A stretch of 64,000 nucleotides of DNA from Paractinoplanes atraurantiacus (GTDB lineage Bacteria > Actinomycetota > Actinomycetes > Mycobacteriales > Micromonosporaceae): contig NZ_OBDY01000001.1 in assembly GCF_900215205.1 (NCBI RefSeq), positions 802,786 to 866,785 on the forward strand. The letters are read 5' to 3'. How positions within the stretch are numbered: the stretch's first letter is position 1; each line of letters begins with the position of its first letter. A program made the translations under genes and the position numbers. Below the pieces are notes generated by a model. It was not told the DNA's origin and searched no databases. It was given only the letters and a program-made list of their open reading frames with translations. Positions 23,646 through 31,653 of this stretch are shown one piece after another.

Positions 23646-24887
23646 ATGCGCATCCGAGCAGGATCGATCAGATCGGCGGCGCTCGGCACAGGGGTGGCCG
23701 TGGCTCTCTGCGTACCCCTGGCCATCTCCGTCGCGGCCGGCGCCGACAGCAATGTGCTGATCTCCCGTGGCCGGCCGGCGACCGCGTCGTCGGTCGAGCG
23801 GGGCGCCACGGCGGCCCAGGCCACCGACACGAGCACGGTCACCCGGTGGGCCAGCGCGAGCGGCCCCGGCAGCCAGTGGCTGCGCATCGACCTGGGCTCG
23901 GTCAAGCGGGTCGATCGGGTCTCGCTGCGCTGGTCGGGGGCGTACGCCCGGACCTACCGGGTGCAGACGTCGATGGACGGCGCCAACTGGGCGTCGGTCT
24001 ACGCCACGACCAAGGGCAACGGCGGCACCGACGATCTGAAGCGCCTCAACGGGACGGGCCGCTTCGTGCGGGTGCTGGCGACGCAGCGGGCCACGCGGAC
24101 CGGCGGCTATGCGCTGGGTGACGTCCGCGTCTACGGCCCGGCGTCGAAGGTGCTGCCGGCCGCGGCCCCGCCGACCGGCTCGCTCGCCTCCGGCCTGGAG
24201 GACAAGGGCAAGAAGGAGGCCGCGCTCCAGCTGGTGTCGACCGCGGAGAACTCGACCGTGAACTGGCGGAGGTCCTTCGGCTACATCGAGGACATCGACG
24301 ACGGCCGCGGCTACACGGCCGGCATCGTGGGCTTCTGTTCGGGCACGTCAGACATGCTCCAGGTGGTGCTCGAATATACGAAGCGCAAGCCGGCGAACGT
24401 GCTCGCCCGCTACATCCCGGCGCTGCGCACGGTCGACGGCTCCGACTCGCACGCGGGGCTCGACCCGGGATTCCCGGCCGCCTGGCGGACGGCGGCCAAA
24501 GACCCGATCTTCCAGAAGGTCCAGGAGGACGCCCGCGACTGGATGTATTTCAACCCGTCGGTGCGCATGGCCCGCCTGGACGGCCTGCGGGCGCTGGGCC
24601 AGTTCGCCTACTTCGACGCGGCCGTCATGCACGGGGTGTCCGGGCTTCAGGGCATCCGGGCGGCCGCGATGCGTACGGCGAAGACCCCGGCCCAGGGCGG
24701 CGACGAGCCGGCCTATCTGAACGCCTTCCTCAACGCGCGCGTCGCCGAGATGCGCTCGGAGGAGGCGCACAGCGACACCACCCGCGTCGACACCGCCCAG
24801 CGCAGCCTGCTGGGCCGCAGCAACCTCGATCTGACCGCCCCGCTGAGCTGGAGCGTCTACGGCGACGCCTATCGGATCGCCCGCTGA
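23646..24887 (+). CDS. Secreted GH46 chitosanase with N-terminal F5/8 type C (CBM32-like) domain
   Basis: A 413-residue exported glycoside hydrolase that cleaves beta-1,4 bonds in chitosan. The signal peptide covers 1-33. A discoidin-type carbohydrate-binding domain spans 35-165 (TRWAS, WLRIDLGS, YRVQTSMDG). The GH46 domain spans about 180-413, with catalytic Glu201 (AENST) and Asp219 in GYIEDIDDGRGYTAG, 18 residues apart as in the Streptomyces enzyme; FCSGT follows. It faces a convergent GH16-like/chitin-binding gene one base away. The products would be glucosamine oligomers. Confidence 0.93.
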   Translation: MRIRAGSIRSAALGTGVAVALCVPLAISVAAGADSNVLISRGRPATASSVERGATAAQATDTSTVTRWASASGPGSQWLRIDLGSVKRVDRVSLRWSGAYARTYRVQTSMDGANWASVYATTKGNGGTDDLKRLNGTGRFVRVLATQRATRTGGYALGDVRVYGPASKVLPAAAPPTGSLASGLEDKGKKEAALQLVSTAENSTVNWRRSFGYIEDIDDGRGYTAGIVGFCSGTSDMLQVVLEYTKRKPANVLARYIPALRTVDGSDSHAGLDPGFPAAWRTAAKDPIFQKVQEDARDWMYFNPSVRMARLDGLRALGQFAYFDAAVMHGVSGLQGIRAAAMRTAKTPAQGGDEPAYLNAFLNARVAEMRSEEAHSDTTRVDTAQRSLLGRSNLDLTAPLSWSVYGDAYRIAR

Positions 24888-24888
24888 G

Positions 24889-25785
24889 TCAGACCTTCTG
24901 GAAGAGGTTGGGCAGCGCGGTCGGCTCCCACCCGGGCAGGGAGGTGTGCGCCTCCTTGACCTTGTAGGTCACTCCCTTGTACGTCACCAGGTCGCCGGCC
25001 GCGTAAGCGGTGAACGCCTTCCACGCGGGCACGGCGGGCGTGGCGCTGGTGGGCGCGGCGCTCGTGGGGGCGGCGCTGGTGGGGGCGGCGCTGGTGGGGG
25101 CGGCGCTGGTGGGGGCGGCGCTGGTCGGTTCCGAGGAGGGGGCGGACGGCGCGGGCAGGGGCTTCGAGCTCGCCGTCACCTTCACGAAGTCGACGATCAT
25201 GCGGCCGGGGCGGCGGCCGTCGGTGGCCAGGTTGAGCACCAGCGCGATCGGCAGACCCGGCTCCTCGGGCACCAGCCGCAGGGCCGGCCGGCCGTCGACC
25301 GACCACACGATGGCGGTCGGCGACCAGTCGATGACGTACGTGTGGAAGTCGTCGCCCGAGGTCCGATCGGCGTCCTCGTCGAGGGTCTCGAGCGTGCCGC
25401 GCAGCACCCGGCCGTACTTGTCGACCACCCCGAAGGCCCGCCACGGGCCGCTCTCCCGGTTGACCTTGATCCGCGCCTCGGCGTGCCCGAACGGCTGCGC
25501 GAAGGCCTTGCGGGTGCTCATCAGGCGGTCGACGACGAGCTCGCCGTCGCGCTGCCGGCCGTTCTCCCGGTCGTCGCCGTCGATCAGCCACTTGGCCGCG
25601 TCCAGCCGCTCGCCGCCGAAGTCGTCGGAGAAGCTCGACCGGCGCTCCGAGGCGTCCGCGACGTCGTTGCGGCCGGGCAGATAGATCGCCGCCGCGAGCC
25701 CGACGATGGCCACCGCGAGCGCCGCCACCGCGCGCGGGCGGATGGGCCATCTCGACGTGACGGTCCGGTGACGTGCCTCGCCCAC
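24889..25785 (-). CDS. GH16-like concanavalin-fold protein without the ExDxxE motif, plus CBM5/12 chitin-binding domain
   Basis: A 298-residue protein. A signal-anchor (about 17-37) is followed by a GH16-type jelly roll (FSDDFGGERLDAAKW, FHTYVIDWSPTAIVWSVDG). Where active GH16 enzymes have E-x-D-x-x-E, this protein reads VVDKYGRVLRG, so both catalytic Glu are missing and it is probably a binding protein. A linker of (TSAAP)n repeats leads to a C-terminal CBM5/12 (WKAFTAYAAGDLVTYKG), normally chitin-binding. The two genes end one base apart, and both fit a chitin/chitosan surface theme. ATG 25785 is used. Confidence 0.82.
   Translation of the reverse strand: MGEARHRTVTSRWPIRPRAVAALAVAIVGLAAAIYLPGRNDVADASERRSSFSDDFGGERLDAAKWLIDGDDRENGRQRDGELVVDRLMSTRKAFAQPFGHAEARIKVNRESGPWRAFGVVDKYGRVLRGTLETLDEDADRTSGDDFHTYVIDWSPTAIVWSVDGRPALRLVPEEPGLPIALVLNLATDGRRPGRMIVDFVKVTASSKPLPAPSAPSSEPTSAAPTSAAPTSAAPTSAAPTSAAPTSATPAVPAWKAFTAYAAGDLVTYKGVTYKVKEAHTSLPGWEPTALPNLFQKV
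25043..25126 (-). repeat. 15-bp minisatellite encoding the (TSAAP)n linker
   Basis: Five complete 15-base units plus a partial, three of them identical, in frame within the GH16-like gene. Copy number can change without frameshift, altering linker length. Confidence 0.9.
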
Positions 25786-25860
25786 AGCGGCTCCCCCTCA
25801 GGTAACAGCAGGCACGATGCTAAACGTGAGACGCACTCGCGCAAGCTCGGGGGACGCGGC

Positions 25861-26250
25861 TTAAGGTTCTCTTAAGGAAGATCGGCTGGACACCCGGACC
25901 GTGGTGCCGCCACCGCCCGTACGAAGGTCGAACTCGTCCGTCAGTTCTTCTGCCAGCCACAGCCCCCACCCGCCGGGCTGATCGGCCGCCGGGCGCGCCG
26001 GCGGCTTCCTCCGGTGCGCCGGCAGGCCGCCGCCGGAATCGCTCACCTCGCACACGACGGAGCCGTCGGCGTGCCACAGGGCGACCCGGCCCAGACCGCC
26101 GCCGTGCCGGACGGCATTGGTGAGCAACTCGTTGACCGCGACCACGAAATCGTCCAGCCGGTCGCCGCGGAGGCCGGCCTCCGCGGCACAGGACGCGACG
26201 AGGTGCCGCAGCGCGGTGATCGAGCTGTGGTCGAACGTCTCGGAGAGCAG
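25861..26250 (-). CDS. Anti-sigma-type ATP-binding protein (HATPase_c_2, RsbW-like), unusual start
   Basis: About 129 residues of the GHKL serine-kinase fold: VVAVNELLTNAVRHGGG is the N-box, CEVSDSGGGL the G1 box, GGWGLWLAEEL the G2 box. Such proteins phosphorylate anti-sigma antagonists or bind sigma factors. Homology-like sequence (ETFDHSS, ALRHLVASCAAEAGL) continues upstream of the first ordinary start (GTG 26145) to an in-frame stop at 26275-26277, and no ATG, GTG or TTG lies in between. A CTG at 26250 is the best candidate start, with GAAGGA some distance upstream. No partner gene adjoins. Confidence 0.72.
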   Translation of the reverse strand: MLSETFDHSSITALRHLVASCAAEAGLRGDRLDDFVVAVNELLTNAVRHGGGLGRVALWHADGSVVCEVSDSGGGLPAHRRKPPARPAADQPGGWGLWLAEELTDEFDLRTGGGGTTVRVSSRSSLREP

Positions 26251-26342
26251 AACCTGGGTGCTGATCCTTCGACGTTAGGCCACGCCCGATCTTCCCGCAG
26301 TGCGGCCTGCGGGTGGCGCGCGCCATGTGGGATGGTCGGCGC

Positions 26343-27476
26343 ATGCCGGACGTACGGAACAGCGGGTTCCAGACCCCGCTGTGGCGGGCCATCGCGGTCT
26401 ACCGGATCGCCGCCCTGACGTACGCGACGATCCTGGTCGTCAGCAATGTCGGGGACTACCTGAGACCGATGCTCGCCTGGCCGGTGCTGGCCGTCATGGC
26501 CGCGTGGACGGTCGTGACCACGTACGCGTACGGGAACCCGGCCCGTCGCCGTCCGCCCCTGCTTCTCGCCGACCTGCTGATCACCATGGCCGCGCTGGCC
26601 TCCAGCGTCCTCGTGGTCGGGCGCACCGCGCTGGAGGCCGGGCGCCCCACCCTGGCCGTCGCCTGGCACGTCGCGCCGGTGCTCTGCTGGGCCGTCGCCC
26701 GCGGACGGCGGGCCGGCATCGCGGCCGCGCTCGCCATGGGCGCCACCGACCTGATCGTGCGGGCCCACTACGACCAGGCCGCGCTCACCGGCGCGGTGCT
26801 GATGCTGCTGGCCGCGATCGCCGTCGGCTATCTGGTGCGGATCGCCGAGGTGGCACAGGAACGGCTCGAGCGGGCCGTCGAGCTCGAGGCGGCCACCCGG
26901 GAACGGGAACGGCTGGCCCGGGAGGTGCACGACTCGGTGCTCCAGGTGCTCGCGCTGGTGAAGCGGCGGGGTGTGGGCCTGGACGGCGAGGCGGGCGAGC
27001 TGGCCCGGCTCGCCGGGGAGCAGGAGACCGCGCTGCGCAGCCTCATGGCGGGCCGGGCCCTGAGCGATCCGCAGGGGGCCGAGCTCGATCTCATGGCGCT
27101 GCTGGAGGCGTACGAGTCGCCGGTCGTGACCGTCTCGGGACCGGCCGGGCCGGTGTCGCTCCCGGCGGCGACGGCGCGGGAGCTGAAGCTGGCGGTGGCG
27201 GCCGCGCTGGACAATGTGGCGCGGCACTGCCCGCCCGGCACCAAGGCCTACGTGTTCGTGGAGGACGAGCCGGCCCAGGTCGTCGTGACCGTGCGCGACG
27301 ACGGCTGCGGCATCGAGCCCGACCGGCTGGCCCAGGCCGAGGCGCAGGGGCGGCTCGGTGTGGCCCAGTCGATCCGGGGCCGGGTGGCCGACCTGGGCGG
27401 CCGGGTGGCGATCGTCTCCGCGCCGGGCGAGGGGGCCGAGGTGGAGATGGCCGTTCCGCGGGCACCGATATCGTGA
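26343..27476 (+). CDS. MacS-like membrane sensor histidine kinase (DUF5931)
   Basis: A 377-residue kinase of the NarX/DesK-like HisKA_3 type. Four to five membrane helices occupy about 15-170 (the DUF5931 sensor region). A coiled segment then leads to H196 in REVHDSVLQVLA. The ATPase domain has ALDNVARHC as N-box, RDDGCGIEPDR and GRLGVAQSI. Four bases separate its stop from the response regulator start, so the two form an operon. In actinobacteria this pairing resembles MacRS, which controls membrane-associated antibiotic production. The ATG at 26343 is used rather than the one ten codons upstream. Confidence 0.9.
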   Translation: MPDVRNSGFQTPLWRAIAVYRIAALTYATILVVSNVGDYLRPMLAWPVLAVMAAWTVVTTYAYGNPARRRPPLLLADLLITMAALASSVLVVGRTALEAGRPTLAVAWHVAPVLCWAVARGRRAGIAAALAMGATDLIVRAHYDQAALTGAVLMLLAAIAVGYLVRIAEVAQERLERAVELEAATRERERLAREVHDSVLQVLALVKRRGVGLDGEAGELARLAGEQETALRSLMAGRALSDPQGAELDLMALLEAYESPVVTVSGPAGPVSLPAATARELKLAVAAALDNVARHCPPGTKAYVFVEDEPAQVVVTVRDDGCGIEPDRLAQAEAQGRLGVAQSIRGRVADLGGRVAIVSAPGEGAEVEMAVPRAPIS

Positions 27477-27480
27477 TCGG

Positions 27481-28140
27481 GTGACCGCTGCGATCCGGGT
27501 GATGGTGGTCGACGACCACCCGATGTGGCGCGAGGGCGTCAGCCGTGACCTGACCTCCGCCGGCTACGAGGTGGTGGCGACGACGGGTGAGGGACGCCAG
27601 GCGGTCCGCATCGCCGCGGCGGCCCGTCCCGACGTGATCGTCCTCGACCTCCAGCTGCCGGACGTCTCCGGTGTCGAGGTCATCAACGGGCTTCAGAGCG
27701 AGGTTCCTGGTGTACGCATCCTCATGCTCTCGGCCAGCGGCGAGCAGCAGGACGTGCTCGACGCGATGAAGGCCGGCGCCTGCGGATATCTGCTGAAGTC
27801 GGCCGGGCTCGACGAGTTCCTCGACGCGGTGAGCCGAACGGTGGCCGGCGACACGGTCTTCACCCCCGGCCTGGCCGGGCTGGTGCTGGGCGAGTTCCGC
27901 CGGATAGCGCCGCGGGAGGCCGCGCCGAAGCTCACCGAGCGGGAGACCGAGGTGCTGCGCCTGGTGGCGAAGGGCCTGTCCTATCGACAGATCGCCGAGC
28001 GGCTCGTGCTGAGCCACCGCACGGTGCAGAACCACGTCCAGAACACGCTCGGCAAGCTCCAGCTGCACAACCGCGTGGAGCTGACCCGCTATGCCCTGCA
28101 AGCCGGTCTCGCTCCGCTCGACGAGGAGCCCGCCCCATAA
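27481..28140 (+). CDS. NarL/LuxR-family response regulator (MacR-like)
   Basis: A 219-residue regulator. The receiver domain (1-120) has the acidic pair D11-D12, phosphoacceptor D56 (VIVLDLQLP), and the conserved Ser and Lys (LSAS, LLKSA). The C-terminal LuxR helix-turn-helix (about 150-210) reads LTERETEVLRLVAKGLSY and TVQNHVQNTL. GTG 27481 starts the VMVVDDHPM receiver strand. It is directly downstream of its cognate kinase. A 68-base palindrome follows two bases after the stop. Confidence 0.92.
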   Translation: MTAAIRVMVVDDHPMWREGVSRDLTSAGYEVVATTGEGRQAVRIAAAARPDVIVLDLQLPDVSGVEVINGLQSEVPGVRILMLSASGEQQDVLDAMKAGACGYLLKSAGLDEFLDAVSRTVAGDTVFTPGLAGLVLGEFRRIAPREAAPKLTERETEVLRLVAKGLSYRQIAERLVLSHRTVQNHVQNTLGKLQLHNRVELTRYALQAGLAPLDEEPAP

Positions 28141-28141
28141 G

Positions 28142-28209
28142 GTCGATGTCGAGGCCGTCGAAAATCACGAGGCGCAGCCGACGTGATTTTCGACGCCCTC
28201 GACATCGAC
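28142..28209. repeat. Cruciform palindrome 1 with GAGGCGCAGCCGA loop
   Basis: Outer 13-base arms (28142-28154 with 28197-28209) and inner 13-base arms (28157-28169 with 28182-28194) are perfect, separated by a two-base internal mismatch. The 12-base loop is AGGCGCAGCCGA. It lies between the convergent response regulator and DUF5709 genes, so it may act as a bidirectional terminator, but there is no T run. A second element with the same loop lies at 36966-37059. Confidence 0.9.
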
Positions 28210-28247
28210 GGGCGAGATCCCGAGCAGGGACTCGAGGAGCCCGAGCC

Positions 28248-28805
28248 TCAGTCGTAGTCGGGTGCGTTGGTCTCGTGCATGGCGAGCTCCTCGGCCGAGG
28301 CGCCACCGCCCGAGGCGCCGGCGTCGTAGGCCACGCTGTCGGCCTCGTCGTCGAAGCCGTAGCCCTCGTCCGGGGCGACCAGGCGGCCGACCGGCTGCGG
28401 GTCGTCGTCGTCGAGCTGGCCGTCGTCGTAGAGCGACACCTGCGACTTGGGGTCCGAGGTCGGGCTCGCGCCCCACACGTCCGCGTCGAAGTCGCGCTGC
28501 TCGGAGCTGTCGACCGTCTCGTCGATCGGGTCGCGGCGCTGCGGGATCGGGTCCTCGGCGCCGAAGTCGGGCTCCTCCTGGCGCAGGCGGGCGTCGAGGG
28601 ACTCGCCCTCGCGCGCCTCCTCGGCGGTGTCGCCGAAGCGGTTGGAGCCGCCGGGGCCGACGCCCGCCAGCGCGGCCGGGTCGGCGCCGTCCGCCCAGCG
28701 GCCGCTCTCGACCTCGTCGTAGGCGGTCGAATCGTCATCCGCGGTGTCCGGCAGGCCCGAAGCCTCCGGGTCGGACACCTCGGCGGGGTAGTCGTTGTCT
28801 CGCAT
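28248..28805 (-). CDS. DUF5709 family acidic protein
   Basis: A 185-residue, strongly acidic protein with no signal or membrane segment. The last 50 residues (VGRLVAPDEGYG, DSVAYDAGASGGGASAEELAMH) are the conserved actinobacterial DUF5709 signature. The N-terminal 100 are Asp/Glu/Ser-rich and probably disordered. Function unknown. Its start is 9 bases after the stop of the STAS-ATPase gene on the same strand, so the two may be co-transcribed. Confidence 0.85.
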   Translation of the reverse strand: MRDNDYPAEVSDPEASGLPDTADDDSTAYDEVESGRWADGADPAALAGVGPGGSNRFGDTAEEAREGESLDARLRQEEPDFGAEDPIPQRRDPIDETVDSSEQRDFDADVWGASPTSDPKSQVSLYDDGQLDDDDPQPVGRLVAPDEGYGFDDEADSVAYDAGASGGGASAEELAMHETNAPDYD

Positions 28806-28814
28806 GAGCGCAAT

Positions 28815-29594
28815 CTACCCGCGTGCGGGGTCGGCCATGCTCGCCCCGTTGGGTTTCCGGGTAGTGGCCTTCGCCGCTTCCTCGTCCTCGATCAGCGCCC
28901 AGACGACCTTGCCGCCGTCGAGGCGCAGGCTGCCCCAGCGGGCCGACACGGAATCGATCAGCAGCATGCCGCGCCCGCCGTAGGCCGTGACCGGGGCCGG
29001 GGTGCCGTCGAAGCTGGGCACGGTCTCGGAGCGGTCGCGCACGGCCACGCTCATGCCGTCGCCGTGCGTGGCCAGCAGCACGATCATCGGCGTCCGCGCG
29101 TGCGCCACCACGTTGTTGACCATCTCGGTGACCACGATGCAGGCCGGGCCGGCCAGGTCGGGGCAATCCCAGCGACCGCACTGCTCGGTGATCAGCTCCC
29201 GCGAGCGCCGGGCGGCGCCGGTCGCGGGCTCCAGTTCCAGGCTCACCCGATGCTCGGGGCCGGGCTCGCCGAGCGCCGTGAAGGCCTGCGCCCGGTCCGG
29301 CCAGACCGGCCAGCCGGTGCCCTGCCAGAGGGCGGTGTCGGTGGCGCAGAGGGCGAGATGGGCACTGGGCCAGTCGGCGGTCTCCCGGTGGACGTCGCGA
29401 AGCACGCCGGCCGACTCGGGACCGTCGAGGCTCAGGCCGGCGACGTCGACCACGACCGCCTCGGGCTGCTCGGCGAGCAGGTCGAGCAGGACGGAACGGA
29501 CCGTGGGAGCGCTTCCAGCGTCGAGCACGCCGGTGAGCTGGACCAGGGGGTACGTCTGCCCGCGGTCCACCAGGTGCCGCACCTCGCTCGACAT
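28815..29594 (-). CDS. STAS and anti-sigma-type ATPase fusion (partner-switching regulator)
   Basis: A 259-residue protein. Residues 1-110 form a STAS fold like anti-anti-sigma factors (LVQLTGVLDAGSAPTV, AVVVDVAGLSL). Residues 135-245 form a HATPase_c_2 domain like anti-sigma kinases (VTEMVNNVVAHA N-box, VAVRDRSE, GGRGMLLID). Having both modules in one chain would let the protein regulate itself or bridge a partner-switching network. In STAS the phosphorylatable Ser lies where LSLDG-P-ESAG is seen, so S-phosphorylation is possible. It heads a small unit with DUF5709. Confidence 0.85.
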   Translation of the reverse strand: MSSEVRHLVDRGQTYPLVQLTGVLDAGSAPTVRSVLLDLLAEQPEAVVVDVAGLSLDGPESAGVLRDVHRETADWPSAHLALCATDTALWQGTGWPVWPDRAQAFTALGEPGPEHRVSLELEPATGAARRSRELITEQCGRWDCPDLAGPACIVVTEMVNNVVAHARTPMIVLLATHGDGMSVAVRDRSETVPSFDGTPAPVTAYGGRGMLLIDSVSARWGSLRLDGGKVVWALIEDEEAAKATTRKPNGASMADPARG

Positions 29595-29811
29595 GATCGC
29601 TCCATTGTGCAGAACACGTGCCGCTTTCGCATTTTCGCGGCGAAAATCTCGGCAACGGCTCGCGTGAGTCGGGTAATCGGGACATAACCGCCACTACGGC
29701 ATGGTCAGCTTTTTACCCGCGCACCGCACTTCCATACACACCGAGCGGCGCCGGTCACAGAGAGATCAGTCTTCAGTCCCGTTAAGGCGGTGGGCGGGGG
29801 CTGGAGGACGG

Positions 29812-30723
29812 TCAGCGGCTGGTGGCGGCCGGGCGCAGCGGAGTCTTCTTCTTCTCCGGGCGGCACGCCTCGGCCGTGGCGTGATGGTGCTGGGGTTCCG
29901 CGTACCGGGTCAGCCCGATCACGGCGACCAAGGTGATCACGAAGCCGAGCGCGCCCAGCCAGCCCCGGCCGGGATGGATCTGATCGCCCAGCAGCAGCAG
30001 GCCGACGACCGCGGCCGGCACGGCGCCGCCGGCGTCCATGGCGGCCACGGCGGCGGTGGTGGAGCCGCGCTGCATCGCCAGGCCCAGCAGCAACTGGCCG
30101 ACCAGGGAGTGCACCACCAGCAGGTAGAGCAGCGGATTGGCGAAGAAGCCACCGACCGTGTGCTCGTTGGCGAGCGGGCGGGCGGCGATCGCGGCGGCCG
30201 AGAAGCCCACACCGGCCAGCGAGCCCAGCACGACCGAGCCGAGCGCGCCCTGCAGCCGTACGGCGAAGAAGCCCGAAGCCGCGATGACCAGAACCGACAG
30301 CGCCAGCATGGCGACGGCGAAAGCGCCCAGCGGGCGCGCCGGGGCCGGTTTCGCCGAATGGACCAGGCCGGCGATGCCGACCAGCAGCAGCGCGAGCAGG
30401 CCGATCTCGGCGACCGGCAGGGACCACTTGAGAATGACCACACCCAGCAGGGCGGTCACGCCGAGCCCGGCGGCGACGCTCGCCTGCACCAGGAAGAGCG
30501 GGAGATCCTCGCGGGCCAGGAAGGCCAGCACGAAACCGAGGACCTGGCAGCCGAGGCCGAGCAGATAGGTCCGCTGACCGGCGAGACGCACCAGCAGACC
30601 CGGGTCGAAGGTGTGGTGCACGGTCGTGCGGGCCGCGGCCGCCGACTGCAGCAGGTTAGCCACCCCGTACGCCAGAATCATGGCGGTGAGGAAGAGCCAG
30701 CCCGAGGACACCACGTGACGCAC
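29812..30723 (-). CDS. DMT/EamA-like membrane transporter
   Basis: A 303-residue protein with nine to ten predicted membrane helices and repeated two-fold pattern typical of drug/metabolite transporters (helices 5-60, 65-130, 150-175, 180-280). No substrate motif stands out. The C-terminal tail is basic and His-rich (EPQHHHATAE, EKKKTP). It stands alone between the STAS-ATPase gene and hisN. A 217-base gap at 29595-29811 shows no gene. Confidence 0.8.
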   Translation of the reverse strand: MRHVVSSGWLFLTAMILAYGVANLLQSAAAARTTVHHTFDPGLLVRLAGQRTYLLGLGCQVLGFVLAFLAREDLPLFLVQASVAAGLGVTALLGVVILKWSLPVAEIGLLALLLVGIAGLVHSAKPAPARPLGAFAVAMLALSVLVIAASGFFAVRLQGALGSVVLGSLAGVGFSAAAIAARPLANEHTVGGFFANPLLYLLVVHSLVGQLLLGLAMQRGSTTAAVAAMDAGGAVPAAVVGLLLLGDQIHPGRGWLGALGFVITLVAVIGLTRYAEPQHHHATAEACRPEKKKTPLRPAATSR

Positions 30724-30799
30724 GATAGACCAGGGGCGGGCGACGTTCAGCGGTTCGGGGCGCTTTGCTTTTCTCCGGTGCCGGCTCTGTTACGCAGGG

Positions 30800-31603
30800 C
30801 TACCGGAGTTTCGGCGTCAGGGCGGTCAGGACGGTCTCGTGCAGCGGGCCGTTCGTGGCGATCACCGAGGACTTGTCGGCCGGCACCCGCCCGGCCAGGT
30901 CGGTGATGGTGCCGCCGGCCTCGGTGACGATCGGGATGAGCGCGGCCATGTCCCACAGCGACAGCTCGGGCTCGACCATGACGTCGAGGGCGCCCTCGGC
31001 CAGCAGCATGTATCCGTAGAAGTCGCCGTAGGCCCGGCTGCGCCACGAGGCCAGGCTCAGATCGACGACGTTGCGCAGCAGCCCGGCGTCGGACCAGCCG
31101 GACAGGCTGGCGAAGCAGAAGCTGGCGTCGGCCATCCGCCGGACCCCCGACACGCCGATCCGGGTGGCGGCGTGCTGGTGCTTGCCGGCGTAGGCGCCGT
31201 GGCCGCGGGCGCCCCACCAGCGCCGGCCCAGAGCCGGGGCGGAGACGAGACCGGCGACCGGCGTGTCGCCCTCGAGCAGCGCGATGAGCGTGGCCCAGAT
31301 CGGCACCCCGCGCACGAAGTTCTTCGTCCCGTCGATCGGGTCGATGACCCACCGCCGGGTGCCGGGCCCGGCCGCCGCCTCGGTGCGCCCGAACTCCTCA
31401 CCGAGCACGGCGTCACGCGGGCGGGCCCGGCCCAGCGTCGACCGGATCGCCTGCTCGACAGCGGTGTCCGCGTCCGACACGGGCGTCAGGTCAGGCTTCG
31501 ACTCGACGCGCAGGTCGAGCGCCCGGAACCGCCCCATCGAGATCGAGTCGGCGGTGTCCGCCAGCATGTGGGCGAGAGCAAGATCGTCCGCGTAACCGGC
31601 CAT
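30800..31603 (-). CDS. hisN: Histidinol-phosphatase / inositol monophosphatase family
   Basis: A 267-residue Mg-dependent phosphatase. The family metal sites are visible: D44 and D46 in PVSDADTA, E69/E70 in LGEEFG, the signature IDPIDGTKNF (87-96), and LSLWDMAAL near the end. Actinobacterial members of this exact type, with this RRWVIDPIDG form, are histidinol-phosphatases (HisN) that carry out the penultimate step of histidine biosynthesis, although inositol-phosphatase activity cannot be excluded. It is downstream of rsgA and aroA on the same strand, 50 bases away, and probably belongs to that operon. Confidence 0.85.
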   Translation of the reverse strand: MAGYADDLALAHMLADTADSISMGRFRALDLRVESKPDLTPVSDADTAVEQAIRSTLGRARPRDAVLGEEFGRTEAAAGPGTRRWVIDPIDGTKNFVRGVPIWATLIALLEGDTPVAGLVSAPALGRRWWGARGHGAYAGKHQHAATRIGVSGVRRMADASFCFASLSGWSDAGLLRNVVDLSLASWRSRAYGDFYGYMLLAEGALDVMVEPELSLWDMAALIPIVTEAGGTITDLAGRVPADKSSVIATNGPLHETVLTALTPKLR

Positions 31604-31653
31604 GCCGGAACGGTAGTCGATCCCCGTCGCCCCGTTCCTGAGAGCCCGGCGCC

